From NCBI GenBank assembly GCA_900319985.1, contig ONQL01000020.1, positions 1 through 24,503 on the forward strand: a stretch of DNA of 24,503 nt, in the 5' to 3' direction. Source of the stretch: an uncultured Methanobrevibacter sp. GTDB taxonomy: Archaea > Methanobacteriota > Methanobacteria > Methanobacteriales > Methanobacteriaceae. Numbering within the stretch: position 1 is the first letter of the stretch; each line of letters opens with the position of its first letter. The position numbers were made by a program, and so were the translations under genes. Below the pieces are notes generated by a model that worked only from the letters and a program-made list of their open reading frames with translations, was not told where the DNA came from and ran no database searches. Shown here one piece after another: positions 1 through 7,231 of this stretch.

Positions 1-155
1 TTGTCGAATACACCTACAGCTTCAATTCTTGCTTTTGCTGCTCCGTGTTTACCTGGAGATGAAGTAGTATAACTAATAATCTTACAAGCTTCTCCGCCTA
101 AAACAATATATTTTCCAACTTTTAATGTTTTAATTTCTACAACTTTTGTTGACAT
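1..155 (-). CDS. Translation initiation factor IF-5A (aIF5A), N-terminal part, runs off the left edge
   Basis: Only the first 51 residues are in the window. They begin MSTKVVEIKTLKVGKYIVLG and contain the exposed loop SSPGKHGAAKARI. Lys36 of this loop (PGKHG) is the residue that deoxyhypusine synthase modifies in the eIF5A/aIF5A family. The factor binds the ribosome and helps peptide-bond formation at difficult sequences. The ATG is supported by a GGAGG (complement of 163-167) seven bases upstream. The upstream leader carries an 18-bp palindrome (172-189), listed separately. The gene pdaD, which starts a polyamine pathway, lies about 560 bp away on the other strand; spermidine is the hypusine donor, so a functional link is plausible but inferred. 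Identification is strong; the C-terminal OB domain is outside the window. Confidence 0.95.
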   Translation of the reverse strand, partial: MSTKVVEIKTLKVGKYIVLGGEACKIISYTTSSPGKHGAAKARIEAVGVFD

Positions 156-171
156 TAATTTTCCTCCTCAA

Positions 172-189
172 ATAAAAACCGGTTTTTAT
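172..189. promoter_or_regulatory. 18-bp perfect palindrome upstream of aIF5A
   Basis: ATAAAAACCGGTTTTTAT is a perfect dyad that ends 16 bases before the aIF5A start codon, just upstream of its Shine-Dalgarno. In the RNA it could form a 7-bp A-U stem with a CCGG loop; in DNA it could be an operator. TATA-like elements for the minus strand lie further up (about 217-226 and 240-249), so the palindrome would fall in or next to the 5' leader. The function is inferred. Confidence 0.5.
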
Positions 190-277
190 AATCTCATAAT
201 AAGGAATATTATTAGATTAATATAAACTATATTTTCTATTTTATATAAAGTATTCGATTATTCGGGTTTTTGGGAAA

Positions 278-631
278 TTATATTAAACCCCTGTTTATTA
301 AAACCAGCCACATGGTAACGGCCGCCAGTGCCAGAATAACAATTACCCATACTATAACGAATATTTTTTTATTATCTCTAGCTCCTTTAGTAATGTATTT
401 TTCTCCTTTTCTGTCGCTTTTGTAATTCCTATTGTTTTTGTAAAAGTCATCGTTTCTCAGATAGCCGTAAAAGGCATTTGTGATAAAATAAAATACCACG
501 ATGAAAATTACTCCCGCAAAGGGCAGTGTTCCTCCTGGAACCACAAGCATGATTACAGATGATGCCACAAGCATTGCCAGTGCAAAAAAGCAGAGTGACA
601 GAATAATCGATAAATTTTTGTTCAAAATCAT
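278..631 (-). CDS. Small membrane protein of unknown function, three predicted TM segments
   Basis: A 117-residue protein not recognised as any named family. It has two hydrophobic segments near the N-terminus (about residues 6-27 and 33-53), a strongly charged middle (FYGYLRNDDFYKNNRNYKSDRKGEKYITKG) and a third hydrophobic segment near the C-terminus (VIVWVIVILALAAVTMWLVLI). I chose the ATG at 629-631 over the GTG at 638-640: an AGGTG (complement of 638-642) lies six bases before the ATG but overlaps the GTG. The gene is divergent from pdaD and upstream of aIF5A on the same strand, with about 120 bp between them. The layout suggests an integral membrane protein with a basic hydrophilic loop. 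No function can be assigned. Confidence 0.7.
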   Translation of the reverse strand: MILNKNLSIILSLCFFALAMLVASSVIMLVVPGGTLPFAGVIFIVVFYFITNAFYGYLRNDDFYKNNRNYKSDRKGEKYITKGARDNKKIFVIVWVIVILALAAVTMWLVLINRGLI

Positions 632-710
632 TAGGTACACCTAAATATTATTATGGCCTCAACACTTAAAAATTTTATTATGTAGAACGACAAAAATTAA
701 ACCAAGTGAT

Positions 711-1175
711 ATGATGAAAATAGCTATTGTAAGTGGAAAAGATGAAGGCCCGACAAAACTGAATGCCTTCGACAATGCACTAAGTGACGCCGGAATCGGA
801 GATGTGAACCTCATAAAGGTATCAAGCATGCTTGCAGGCAATGCGGAAATCGAAAAGCTGCCAAAACTAAAGGCCGGCAGCATGGTAAACTGTGTTCTGT
901 CTGAAATCACATCCGACAATCCAGGAGATGAAATAACTGCCGTTATTGCAGTAGCTATTGGAGATGAGCTTGGTTGTGTGGTTGAAACAACCGGAATCAA
1001 TGAAGACCTTATGGATTTGGAGAATGAAGCCAAATTCATGGTCAGATATATGATGGATAAACGAAATGTCGAAATCAAAAATCTGATTGTCGAATCGTCA
1101 ACAGCAACTGTCGAGAATATCGCATCAGTTGTTGCATCAGTCGTATACCTAAAAGATGATATTATTGAGGGATAA
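711..1175 (+). CDS. pdaD: Pyruvoyl-dependent arginine decarboxylase
   Basis: This 154-aa proenzyme converts arginine to agmatine, the first step of archaeal polyamine synthesis. The family signature is clear: VSGKDEGPTKLNAFDNAL, then AGIGDVNLIKVSSMLAG, then KLPKLKAGSMVNCV. In this family the chain self-cleaves at the Ser-Ser pair (here Ser38-Ser39), and the second serine becomes the pyruvoyl prosthetic group at the N-terminus of the alpha chain. Length is close to that of the known methanogen enzyme. Two ATGs (711 and 714) follow AAGTGAT at 704-710; either may be used. The stop codon lies one base before the ATG of the next gene, so it is probably co-transcribed with the phosphatase/NAD kinase. 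Divergent from the small membrane protein, with a short AT-rich spacer (641-710) that must hold both promoters. Confidence 0.93.
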   Translation: MMKIAIVSGKDEGPTKLNAFDNALSDAGIGDVNLIKVSSMLAGNAEIEKLPKLKAGSMVNCVLSEITSDNPGDEITAVIAVAIGDELGCVVETTGINEDLMDLENEAKFMVRYMMDKRNVEIKNLIVESSTATVENIASVVASVVYLKDDIIEG

Positions 1176-1176
1176 C

Positions 1177-3024
1177 ATGGATGCCCAGGACAAAAAAATT
1201 GCAACAGACCTTTCATATGAAATAATAAAAGAAGTAAGTCGAGCGATAAGGCCATATGTCGGAAAGCCGGAATCAGGCGAGAAGGTGAAAATCGGTGCTG
1301 ACGGCACCCCCACATCATTCATCGACATCGTTGCCGAAGAGAAAGTCATCAATATTTTAAAGAATGCACCGGTACTGTCATACATTGTCAGTGAAGAGAT
1401 CGGAGAGTTGAAGCTCGGTAAGGGAACAAAAAGAAGCATCAGCCTGACACAGGAACTCAGACGTGACGATATTGAAGATGAGGAAAGGCCGAAGTTCATA
1501 TTTCTGGTGGACCCTATTGACGGAACCAGCAATGCAATCAAGGAAATTCCGGCATTCGGTATTTCAATAGCTGTTGCAAGCGTACCTGAAGGAAGACTTG
1601 CCACACTGAACGACGTCGAACTTGGTTTTATAAGCAACTTCGGAAACGGGAACTTCTTTGAAGCCGAAAAGGGCAAAGGATGCTGGCTCAACAATGAGGA
1701 AGTCCATCCGAGCAATATCATCAACTTCAGCGACATAACCCTTGGAGGATTTACAAAAAGCGGAACATCCAGCGCATCCCAGCTGGTCGACAATGCAAGA
1801 AGAATGAGAGTGCTTGGAAGTGTTGTTCTTGAAATCTCATACGTTGCAAGCGGAAGATATGATGCATTCATCGACCTTAGAGGAAGCAGAATCATCGACA
1901 TCGCCGCATCAAAGCTTATTCTTGAAGAAGCCGGAGGAATCATTACCGACAAGTATGGTGAAAAACTAAATAACAAGCTAAGCATCCATGAAAAGACCAT
2001 AGTGATTGCTGCCAACAACAAAATCCTCCACAAGCAGATGATTGATACCCTGAACGACAACCAGACAGATTTCATCGGAAAAATCGGAATCGTCAGCAGA
2101 ATCGACCAGGACCGTCCGATACTCTTTGCCGCAAAAATCATCGACTATCTTCTCACAAACGGAAGGGAAGTCGTCATCGAAAAGAGACTTGCAAAAGAGC
2201 TTCAGACCCTTAAGGAACATCCGAAGTTGGACAAAATCATTGCAAAAACCAAAAAGAACTATCCTGAACTTGCTCCGTTTCTGGATGACATCAACTTCAA
2301 GATTGATTATCCTCAAATCGAGGAAAATATCTTCGACCTTGAATGCGACATGGCAATCGTTCTTGGAGGGGACGGAACACTTTTAAGGGCACAGGCAAAG
2401 ATGAAGCCTGAAACACCGATTTTTGGAGTGAACATGGGAACAGTCGGATTTTTAACAGAAATCGAAGCAACCGACACATTTGAAGCACTGGAAGAGGTTC
2501 TAAGAGGCAACTACTACAAGGAAAAAAGGTCAAAGCTTGTGGTATCCCACGAAAACCACCACTACTCAGCAATGAACGAAGTGGTCATAATGACCGACAA
2601 GCCTGCAAAGATGCTTCACTTTGAAATTAAGGTGGACGGAGAAATCATTGAGGAGGTAAGAGCTGACGGACTGATTGTATCAACCCCGAGCGGTTCTACG
2701 GCTTATGCGATGTCTGCCGGAGGCCCTATTGTGGATCCGAAAGTGGGAGGATTCATCATAATCCCGATTTGCCCTTATAAGTTGGGGGCAAGGCCTTTCA
2801 TAGTATCCGACAACAGTGAAATCACAGTGAAACTGCTCAAGAAAGGTAAGACTGCAGTGTTTGTAATGGATGGTCAGAGAAACGAAGAGGCCGAATATGA
2901 GGAAGAAATCAAGTTCAAAAGGTCTGAAAAGGACGTCTATCTAATCAGGACATCAACAAAATACTTCTACAAAAAGGTTAAAAACAAGTTGAGCGAAGGC
3001 GGAATCAACAAGAACCGGTGCTAA
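1177..3024 (+). CDS. Bifunctional NADP phosphatase / NAD kinase (IMPase-family domain fused to NAD kinase)
   Basis: A 615-aa fusion. Residues about 1-280 are an inositol-monophosphatase/FBPase-like domain: the metal site shows as SEEIGE, DPIDGT (about 112-117) and IIDIAASKLILEEAGG. Residues about 300-600 are an ATP-NAD kinase: GGDGT (about 397-401), GVNMGTVGFLTE and STPSGSTAYAMSAGGPI. This domain order matches the methanogen protein known to both make and hydrolyse NADP, so it is likely to set the NAD/NADP balance in the cytoplasm; the phosphatase may also act on other sugar phosphates. I chose ATG 1177 because GAGG at 1167-1170 is six bases upstream; an earlier in-frame ATG at 1156 would overlap pdaD. 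Translationally coupled to pdaD and followed after one base by the Mur-ligase-like gene. Confidence 0.93.
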   Translation: MDAQDKKIATDLSYEIIKEVSRAIRPYVGKPESGEKVKIGADGTPTSFIDIVAEEKVINILKNAPVLSYIVSEEIGELKLGKGTKRSISLTQELRRDDIEDEERPKFIFLVDPIDGTSNAIKEIPAFGISIAVASVPEGRLATLNDVELGFISNFGNGNFFEAEKGKGCWLNNEEVHPSNIINFSDITLGGFTKSGTSSASQLVDNARRMRVLGSVVLEISYVASGRYDAFIDLRGSRIIDIAASKLILEEAGGIITDKYGEKLNNKLSIHEKTIVIAANNKILHKQMIDTLNDNQTDFIGKIGIVSRIDQDRPILFAAKIIDYLLTNGREVVIEKRLAKELQTLKEHPKLDKIIAKTKKNYPELAPFLDDINFKIDYPQIEENIFDLECDMAIVLGGDGTLLRAQAKMKPETPIFGVNMGTVGFLTEIEATDTFEALEEVLRGNYYKEKRSKLVVSHENHHYSAMNEVVIMTDKPAKMLHFEIKVDGEIIEEVRADGLIVSTPSGSTAYAMSAGGPIVDPKVGGFIIIPICPYKLGARPFIVSDNSEITVKLLKKGKTAVFVMDGQRNEEAEYEEEIKFKRSEKDVYLIRTSTKYFYKKVKNKLSEGGINKNRC

Positions 3025-3025
3025 A

Positions 3026-4444
3026 ATGCATTACATAGTAATCGACATGACCCACGGAGGGGTGAAAATTGCTGTAAGCCTTGCCAAGGATGGAAGGATT
3101 GTCCATGCAGTAGACATCTACAATACCCTGAAGCCAGTTGAGGAAAGGATGCTTGAGGTTTATAATGTCAATCTCATCACTTTAGATGATTTGGCGAATC
3201 TCAGAGGAGATGTCTGTGTCATCTCGCCTGTTCACCTTCCGATGAGCCATGATGAAATCAGAAATCATAATCAGAATTTAAATTATGAGTTTTTAACCCA
3301 TCACGAGGCCATAGCCGAAATCCTTAATGGTTGGGGAGACGACATCACCAAAATAGAAATCACCGGAGTCAAGGGAAAGACAAGTTCAGTGTTTATGCTC
3401 AAGGAAATACTTATCGATGAAAATCCTTTGATATTATCCAGTCTGGGCGCTCTTCTTTATGAAAACGGGAACGAGATTGTCCTGAAAAAAGACATTTCAA
3501 TCACTCCTGCAAACATCAAGGAAACGATTGACCTTGCATACAAGCTTGCAAACCCCATCTGCCATATAGAAAACGGCAAACCGAAAGGCGAAAATCCGAA
3601 AAGATATTCCTCAGCCATTTTTGAAAGTTCCCTCGGCGTGAGCGGAATCGGAGATGTGGGCCTTTTGACAAACATCGCCGAAGACTATCCGATTGCAGGC
3701 AAAAAAAGCTCTGCAAGCTGGGCAAAATCTCAGGTTTTCAGATGCGATACAGTAGCATGCCAAAAGGAAAGCTTCGATAAATACTACAGAGACATAAAGC
3801 ATGAAAAAACCAACACTTTCTCACTTGATGACGATTCTGCCAATCTTTATGCTGCAGACGTTTCATACTCACTTGACGAGACAAAAATCAGCATCATATA
3901 CTCCAACGTCAAAACAGTCAACGGCAACATTTCACAGGGTGAAATAACCGTTAAAACATTTGCACCCGGACCACACCATGTCTCCAATGTTTTAGGTGTT
4001 GTACTTACATGCCTGTGTCTTGAAATTCCCCATGAAAAAATCATCGAAGGTCTTGGGAACTTCAAGGGAATTGCAGGGCGAACAAACAAGAAAGTGATTG
4101 AAAAGAGCATTATAATTGAAGAAATAAATCCCGGAATCAATACGCAGGCCATAAAGGAATCTGTAAACATGATTGACAATATCGATGATTATTATGTAAG
4201 CATAGGCGGAGACTATGGAATCACATGTGAAGAAATCGATGAGGAAAAACTATGTGACTTTTTGGACACACTTGACTGTGAACTTATACTGACCGGAGAT
4301 GTGGGCAATTCAATTATGAAAAAACTGACCAGAAATGCAACATTCATCAGGAATTATCCTGATTGTTATACAAAAGCAATAGAAAATAACAAAAATCTTC
4401 TTTTTATCTATCGCTCCAACTACAGCAAAATTTCCCAAAGATAA
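3026..4444 (+). CDS. cfbE: Mur-ligase family protein, probable coenzyme F430 synthase (CfbE)
   Basis: A 472-aa Mur-ligase fold protein with an ATP-binding loop GVKGKTS at about 114-120. The central domain contains FAPGPHHVSNVLGVVLTCL and the C-terminal domain GRTNKKVIE...INPGINTQAIKES. The N-terminus reads VIDMTHGGVKIA, which fits the F430 synthase branch better than peptidoglycan or pseudomurein ligases. CfbE closes the last ring of F430, the nickel tetrapyrrole of methyl-coenzyme M reductase. hemC, which makes the first linear tetrapyrrole, is the next gene 124 bp downstream, and this supports the call. Start ATG 3026 has GGTG at 3017-3020 and sits one base after the preceding stop. The main alternative is a pseudomurein Mur ligase; the assignment rests on remembered family features, not on an alignment. 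Confidence 0.75.
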   Translation: MHYIVIDMTHGGVKIAVSLAKDGRIVHAVDIYNTLKPVEERMLEVYNVNLITLDDLANLRGDVCVISPVHLPMSHDEIRNHNQNLNYEFLTHHEAIAEILNGWGDDITKIEITGVKGKTSSVFMLKEILIDENPLILSSLGALLYENGNEIVLKKDISITPANIKETIDLAYKLANPICHIENGKPKGENPKRYSSAIFESSLGVSGIGDVGLLTNIAEDYPIAGKKSSASWAKSQVFRCDTVACQKESFDKYYRDIKHEKTNTFSLDDDSANLYAADVSYSLDETKISIIYSNVKTVNGNISQGEITVKTFAPGPHHVSNVLGVVLTCLCLEIPHEKIIEGLGNFKGIAGRTNKKVIEKSIIIEEINPGINTQAIKESVNMIDNIDDYYVSIGGDYGITCEEIDEEKLCDFLDTLDCELILTGDVGNSIMKKLTRNATFIRNYPDCYTKAIENNKNLLFIYRSNYSKISQR

Positions 4445-4445
4445 T

Positions 4446-4467
4446 TTTCTAGAAATTTCTAGTAAAA
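4446..4467. repeat. CTAG-containing palindrome and repeat after cfbE
   Basis: Just after the cfbE stop is the perfect palindrome TTTCTAGAAA (4446-4455), followed directly by TTTCTAGTAAAA (4456-4467). The same 12-mer occurs at 13998-14009, and a one-base-shorter version (reverse complement) lies at 7113-7123. The role is unknown; it could be a regulator site for the downstream hemC operon or part of a terminator. Confidence 0.35.
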
Positions 4468-4526
4468 ATTGAAACATTTAATTATAACTAATAATAAAAA
4501 TTAAAAATGTAAAAATTTCTTATAGG

Positions 4527-4563
4527 TTATAAACTTATAATTGAAAAAAATAAAAACGGAGAT
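4527..4563 (+). promoter_or_regulatory. Probable hemC promoter and ribosome binding site
   Basis: A TATA-like element TTATAAAC (4527-4534) lies about 35-42 bases before the hemC ATG, so transcription would begin just ahead of the Shine-Dalgarno GGAGAT (4558-4563), which is correctly spaced from the ATG at 4569. Inferred from spacing and composition only. Confidence 0.45.
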
Positions 4564-4568
4564 AATAA

Positions 4569-5438
4569 ATGATTGTTGGAACTAGAGGTAGTCAATTGGC
4601 TTTAGCACAAACAAACCAAGTATGTGCCGATTTGAAAAGATTAACCAAAGAAGCGATTGACGTGGAAATTATAAAAACCAAAGGAGATAAAATCACCACC
4701 TCCCAATTGTACAATATGGATTCAAAGGGCCTTTTCACCAAGGAACTGGACATTGCGCTGCTTGAAGAGGAAGTCGATTTTACCGTCCACAGTTTTAAGG
4801 ATTTGCCTACCGAACTCGATGAAGACTTGGAAATCGTGGCTGTTCCGAAACGTGAATCTCCGCATGAAGTACTTATTTCTGAAAAAAGTTGGGATGAACT
4901 GGGTCCCGGTTCAAAGCTTGGAACCAGCAGTCTTAGAAGAGAAGCTTTCTGTAATCATTACGAAAAGGAATTTGAACTCAAACCAATTAGAGGAAATATC
5001 GAAACCAGAATCAATAAGGTCTTTGAAAGCGATCTTGACGCTACACTAATGGCAGAGGCCGGTCTGAAAAGGTTGAATTTGACCAAATACATAAAAACAG
5101 TATTTCCACTCGACTACATCACACCCCCGGCAGGACAGGGCGCTTTGGCAATAATTACAAGAAAAGACTCTGATGTGAAGGACAAGATTTCCAAACTCAA
5201 TGATTACGTTTCAATGCAGGAAGTATTATCAGAAAAGAAAGTGCTAGAAGAATTGGGCGTTGGATGCCAATGGCCTATCGGTGCGATTGCACGCATGAAC
5301 GATAAAGAATTTAATATTTATTCAATATTACTGACCAAGGATGGAGAAATCCTTAGGGAGCAAAGCGAAAAGGGTTCAATTAAGAATGCCGTCGAACTTG
5401 GCGGACGTATTGGAAAACTTTTCGAGGATTATGTTTAA
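4569..5438 (+). CDS. hemC: Porphobilinogen deaminase (hydroxymethylbilane synthase)
   Basis: This 289-aa enzyme joins four porphobilinogens into hydroxymethylbilane, the precursor of uroporphyrinogen III and, in methanogens, of sirohydrochlorin, F430, cobamides and haem. Signatures: GTRGSQLALAQTNQV at the N-terminus, TKGDKI, HSFKDLPTEL, GTSSLRREA, IRGNIETRI and PPAGQGALAI. Cys233 in GVGCQWPIGA is the residue that carries the dipyrromethane cofactor. It is slightly shorter than the roughly 310-aa bacterial enzymes, as is usual in archaea. Preceded by GGAGAT and followed after 14 bases by a dehydrogenase gene whose Shine-Dalgarno lies directly after the hemC stop, so the two form an operon. Placement beside probable cfbE suggests a role in F430 supply. 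Confidence 0.97.
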   Translation: MIVGTRGSQLALAQTNQVCADLKRLTKEAIDVEIIKTKGDKITTSQLYNMDSKGLFTKELDIALLEEEVDFTVHSFKDLPTELDEDLEIVAVPKRESPHEVLISEKSWDELGPGSKLGTSSLRREAFCNHYEKEFELKPIRGNIETRINKVFESDLDATLMAEAGLKRLNLTKYIKTVFPLDYITPPAGQGALAIITRKDSDVKDKISKLNDYVSMQEVLSEKKVLEELGVGCQWPIGAIARMNDKEFNIYSILLTKDGEILREQSEKGSIKNAVELGGRIGKLFEDYV

Positions 5439-5452
5439 ACGGAGGAATTGAA

Positions 5453-6412
5453 TTGAGAACTGTAAACGTAGGAGTTATTGGAGTAGGCGCGATGGGTGAA
5501 AACCACGTTCGTGTATACCATAAAATGGAAGAAGCTAATTTAATTGCTGTTTCTGATGTAAGCGAAAGAGCACTTAAAAAAATCGAGAAAAAATATGGTG
5601 CCAAAGGCTATACGGACTATTGCGAACTGCTTGAAAACCCAGATATTGAAGTTGTAAGTGTTTGTGTACCGACCACCTTCCACCATGCTGTCGTAATGGA
5701 AGCGATCAGACACAAAAAGCACATATTAGTTGAAAAGCCGATTGCATTTACCTTAACCGAAGCGGAAGAGATGATTGCTGCTGCAAAAGAGGCAGGAATT
5801 ATCCTTGCAACAGGACACGTAGAAAGATTCAACCCGGCAGTTCAAAAGGCAAAAGAGCTTATTGACGACGGAGTTATTGGAGATATTGTGTCTGCTTTTG
5901 CAAAACGGGTAGGACCACTTCCACCAAGAATCAAGGACGTAGGAGTATCAATCGATTTGGCAATTCACGATTTGGACATCATGAACTACCTGTTCGAGGA
6001 AGAAATTACCCAAGTTTACGGAACAATGAACAGCAGTTTTGACGACTCCGAATTTGAAGACCACGCTGAGATAATGGTAAGCTTTGACAACGAATCAACC
6101 GGAATTATTGAAGTTAACTGGCTGACTCCATACAAACGTAGAGAATTGGAACTCACAGGAACCGCAGGAATCATTTCCGTTGACTACATCCAACAGAGCA
6201 TTGAAGTTTACGGTAAATTTGCTCAGGATATTGAAATAATACATGAAGAACCTCTTAAAGGAGAATTGAATTCTTTCCTCCATTCCGTTGTTGAAGGAGA
6301 AGAACCAGTAATCACAGGTGAAGATGGACTTAAAGCTCTTAAAATGGTTATTGCTGCTAACAGATCATCAAAAGAACATAGACCAATTAGTTTAAATGAA
6401 CTCGAAAGGTGA
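5453..6412 (+). CDS. Gfo/Idh/MocA family NAD(P)-dependent sugar dehydrogenase
   Basis: A 319-aa oxidoreductase. The Rossmann motif is GVIGVGAMGENH (about 7-18), the family's EKP motif is at 94-96 (VEKPIAFT), and the substrate-side region includes GHVERFNPAV and IDLAIHDLDIMNYL, where the DLAIHDLD histidine is the likely catalytic residue. Members oxidise sugars, inositols or nucleotide sugars; one methanogen homologue is a UDP-N-acetylglucosamine 3-dehydrogenase, a reasonable guess here but not proven. The start is TTG at 5453-5455: GGAGG at 5441-5445 is seven bases upstream and no ATG fits. It lies between hemC and the gfcR-like gene and overlaps the latter's Shine-Dalgarno, which implies co-transcription although no metabolic link to hemC is obvious. 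Confidence 0.88.
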   Translation: MRTVNVGVIGVGAMGENHVRVYHKMEEANLIAVSDVSERALKKIEKKYGAKGYTDYCELLENPDIEVVSVCVPTTFHHAVVMEAIRHKKHILVEKPIAFTLTEAEEMIAAAKEAGIILATGHVERFNPAVQKAKELIDDGVIGDIVSAFAKRVGPLPPRIKDVGVSIDLAIHDLDIMNYLFEEEITQVYGTMNSSFDDSEFEDHAEIMVSFDNESTGIIEVNWLTPYKRRELELTGTAGIISVDYIQQSIEVYGKFAQDIEIIHEEPLKGELNSFLHSVVEGEEPVITGEDGLKALKMVIAANRSSKEHRPISLNELER

Positions 6413-6417
6413 GAAAA

Positions 6418-7029
6418 GTGAAAGAAAAATTAATTCTAAAGGCTCAGGAACTCAGGCAACATGGGTTCACCACTGGAGAAATTGCAGATGAACTTAACGT
6501 AAGTATGGACACTGCAAGATGGTTAACTTTACAAAAAACAGCTGAAGTTAAGGCTGATGCCCCAACAGACATTGCTATCAACTGGAAAAGTATCGGTGGA
6601 AACTCCGCACGTTTAAGCTATGTTTCAAGTGCATTGAGCGACTTGACCTTATCATATGGTGAAGCTGAAGTTGTTTGCGGAATTGCAGTCAGCGGCATTC
6701 CATTTGCTACACTTATGGCTGATTTATTGGAAGACATGACCGGTGTTGACACTTCTCTTGCAATATTCCACCCACACAAACACAGAAAAGACACAGATGA
6801 CACAGATGATGAAGGTACAATCAGTACCAACTTCGGAAGCGTTGAAGGCAAAAAGGTCGTTATTGTAGATGACGTCATCACCAGCGGAAAAACAGCACGC
6901 GAAGTTATCCACACTGTCAAGGATTTGGGCGGAGAACCTCTCTGCGTAGTTGTTTTAATCGACAAGGCAGGTCTTTCCGAAATAGAGGAAGTTCCTGTAG
7001 AATCATTAATCAGAGTCGGCAGAATCTAA
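6418..7029 (+). CDS. gfcR: GfcR-type transcriptional regulator (HTH plus orotate-PRTase-like domain)
   Basis: A 203-aa protein. Residues about 3-40 form a helix-turn-helix (HGFTTGEIADELNVSMDTARWLT); the rest is a type I phosphoribosyltransferase fold with the PRPP loop VIVDDVITSGKT at about 148-159 and a GIAVSGIPFA segment. Homologues in haloarchaea (GfcR) activate glycolytic genes, and the family is often misnamed orotate phosphoribosyltransferase. It probably senses a phosphoribosyl metabolite and binds DNA. I chose GTG 6418-6420 because AGGTGA (6407-6412) is five bases upstream; the earlier in-frame GTG at 6409 sits inside that Shine-Dalgarno. The binding site overlaps the stop of the dehydrogenase gene, so translation is likely coupled. 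Its targets cannot be told from this window. Confidence 0.88.
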   Translation: MKEKLILKAQELRQHGFTTGEIADELNVSMDTARWLTLQKTAEVKADAPTDIAINWKSIGGNSARLSYVSSALSDLTLSYGEAEVVCGIAVSGIPFATLMADLLEDMTGVDTSLAIFHPHKHRKDTDDTDDEGTISTNFGSVEGKKVVIVDDVITSGKTAREVIHTVKDLGGEPLCVVVLIDKAGLSEIEEVPVESLIRVGRI

Positions 7030-7113
7030 ATCTGCCAAACCACTTATTTTTTTAAATTTTTTCACCCAGGACATATCAAGCGTCAAAAAAGGGAATATCA
7101 TTTTCACAGACAT

Positions 7114-7134
7114 TTACTAGAAAAATTCTAGTAA
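7114..7134. terminator. 9-bp inverted repeat between convergent genes
   Basis: TTACTAGAA, a three-base AAA spacer and TTCTAGTAA form a perfect inverted repeat in the 202-bp gap between gfcR (plus) and the HsdM-like gene (minus). T-rich runs for the plus strand lie closer to gfcR (about 7047-7062). It may take part in termination or be a protein-binding site. Confidence 0.4.
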
Positions 7135-7143
7135 CTGAATTTA

Positions 7144-7181
7144 AAGTAATTTTAAATGCTCATGAGTCCTTAAAATTACTT
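7144..7181. terminator. 12-bp inverted repeat, possible bidirectional terminator
   Basis: AAGTAATTTTAA (7144-7155) and TTAAAATTACTT (7170-7181) are perfect complements around a 14-base loop that itself contains the palindrome CTCATGAG (7159-7166). It sits in the convergent gap, downstream of both flanking genes, so a role in ending or stabilising both transcripts is likely. The HsdM-like stop at 7232 also has a short ACAAT/ATTGT hairpin across it. Confidence 0.45.
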
Positions 7182-7231
7182 GTCAAATCATCATAAATAC
7201 AATAAATCTTTCAAGACAATTTAAAGGATTG

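Noticed and set aside
659..2141. Long minus-strand open frames opposite pdaD and the NAD kinase fusion
   Set aside because: They lie antisense to two well-supported genes, have no ribosome sites, and their hydrophobic Ser/Leu-rich composition is typical of antisense shadows.
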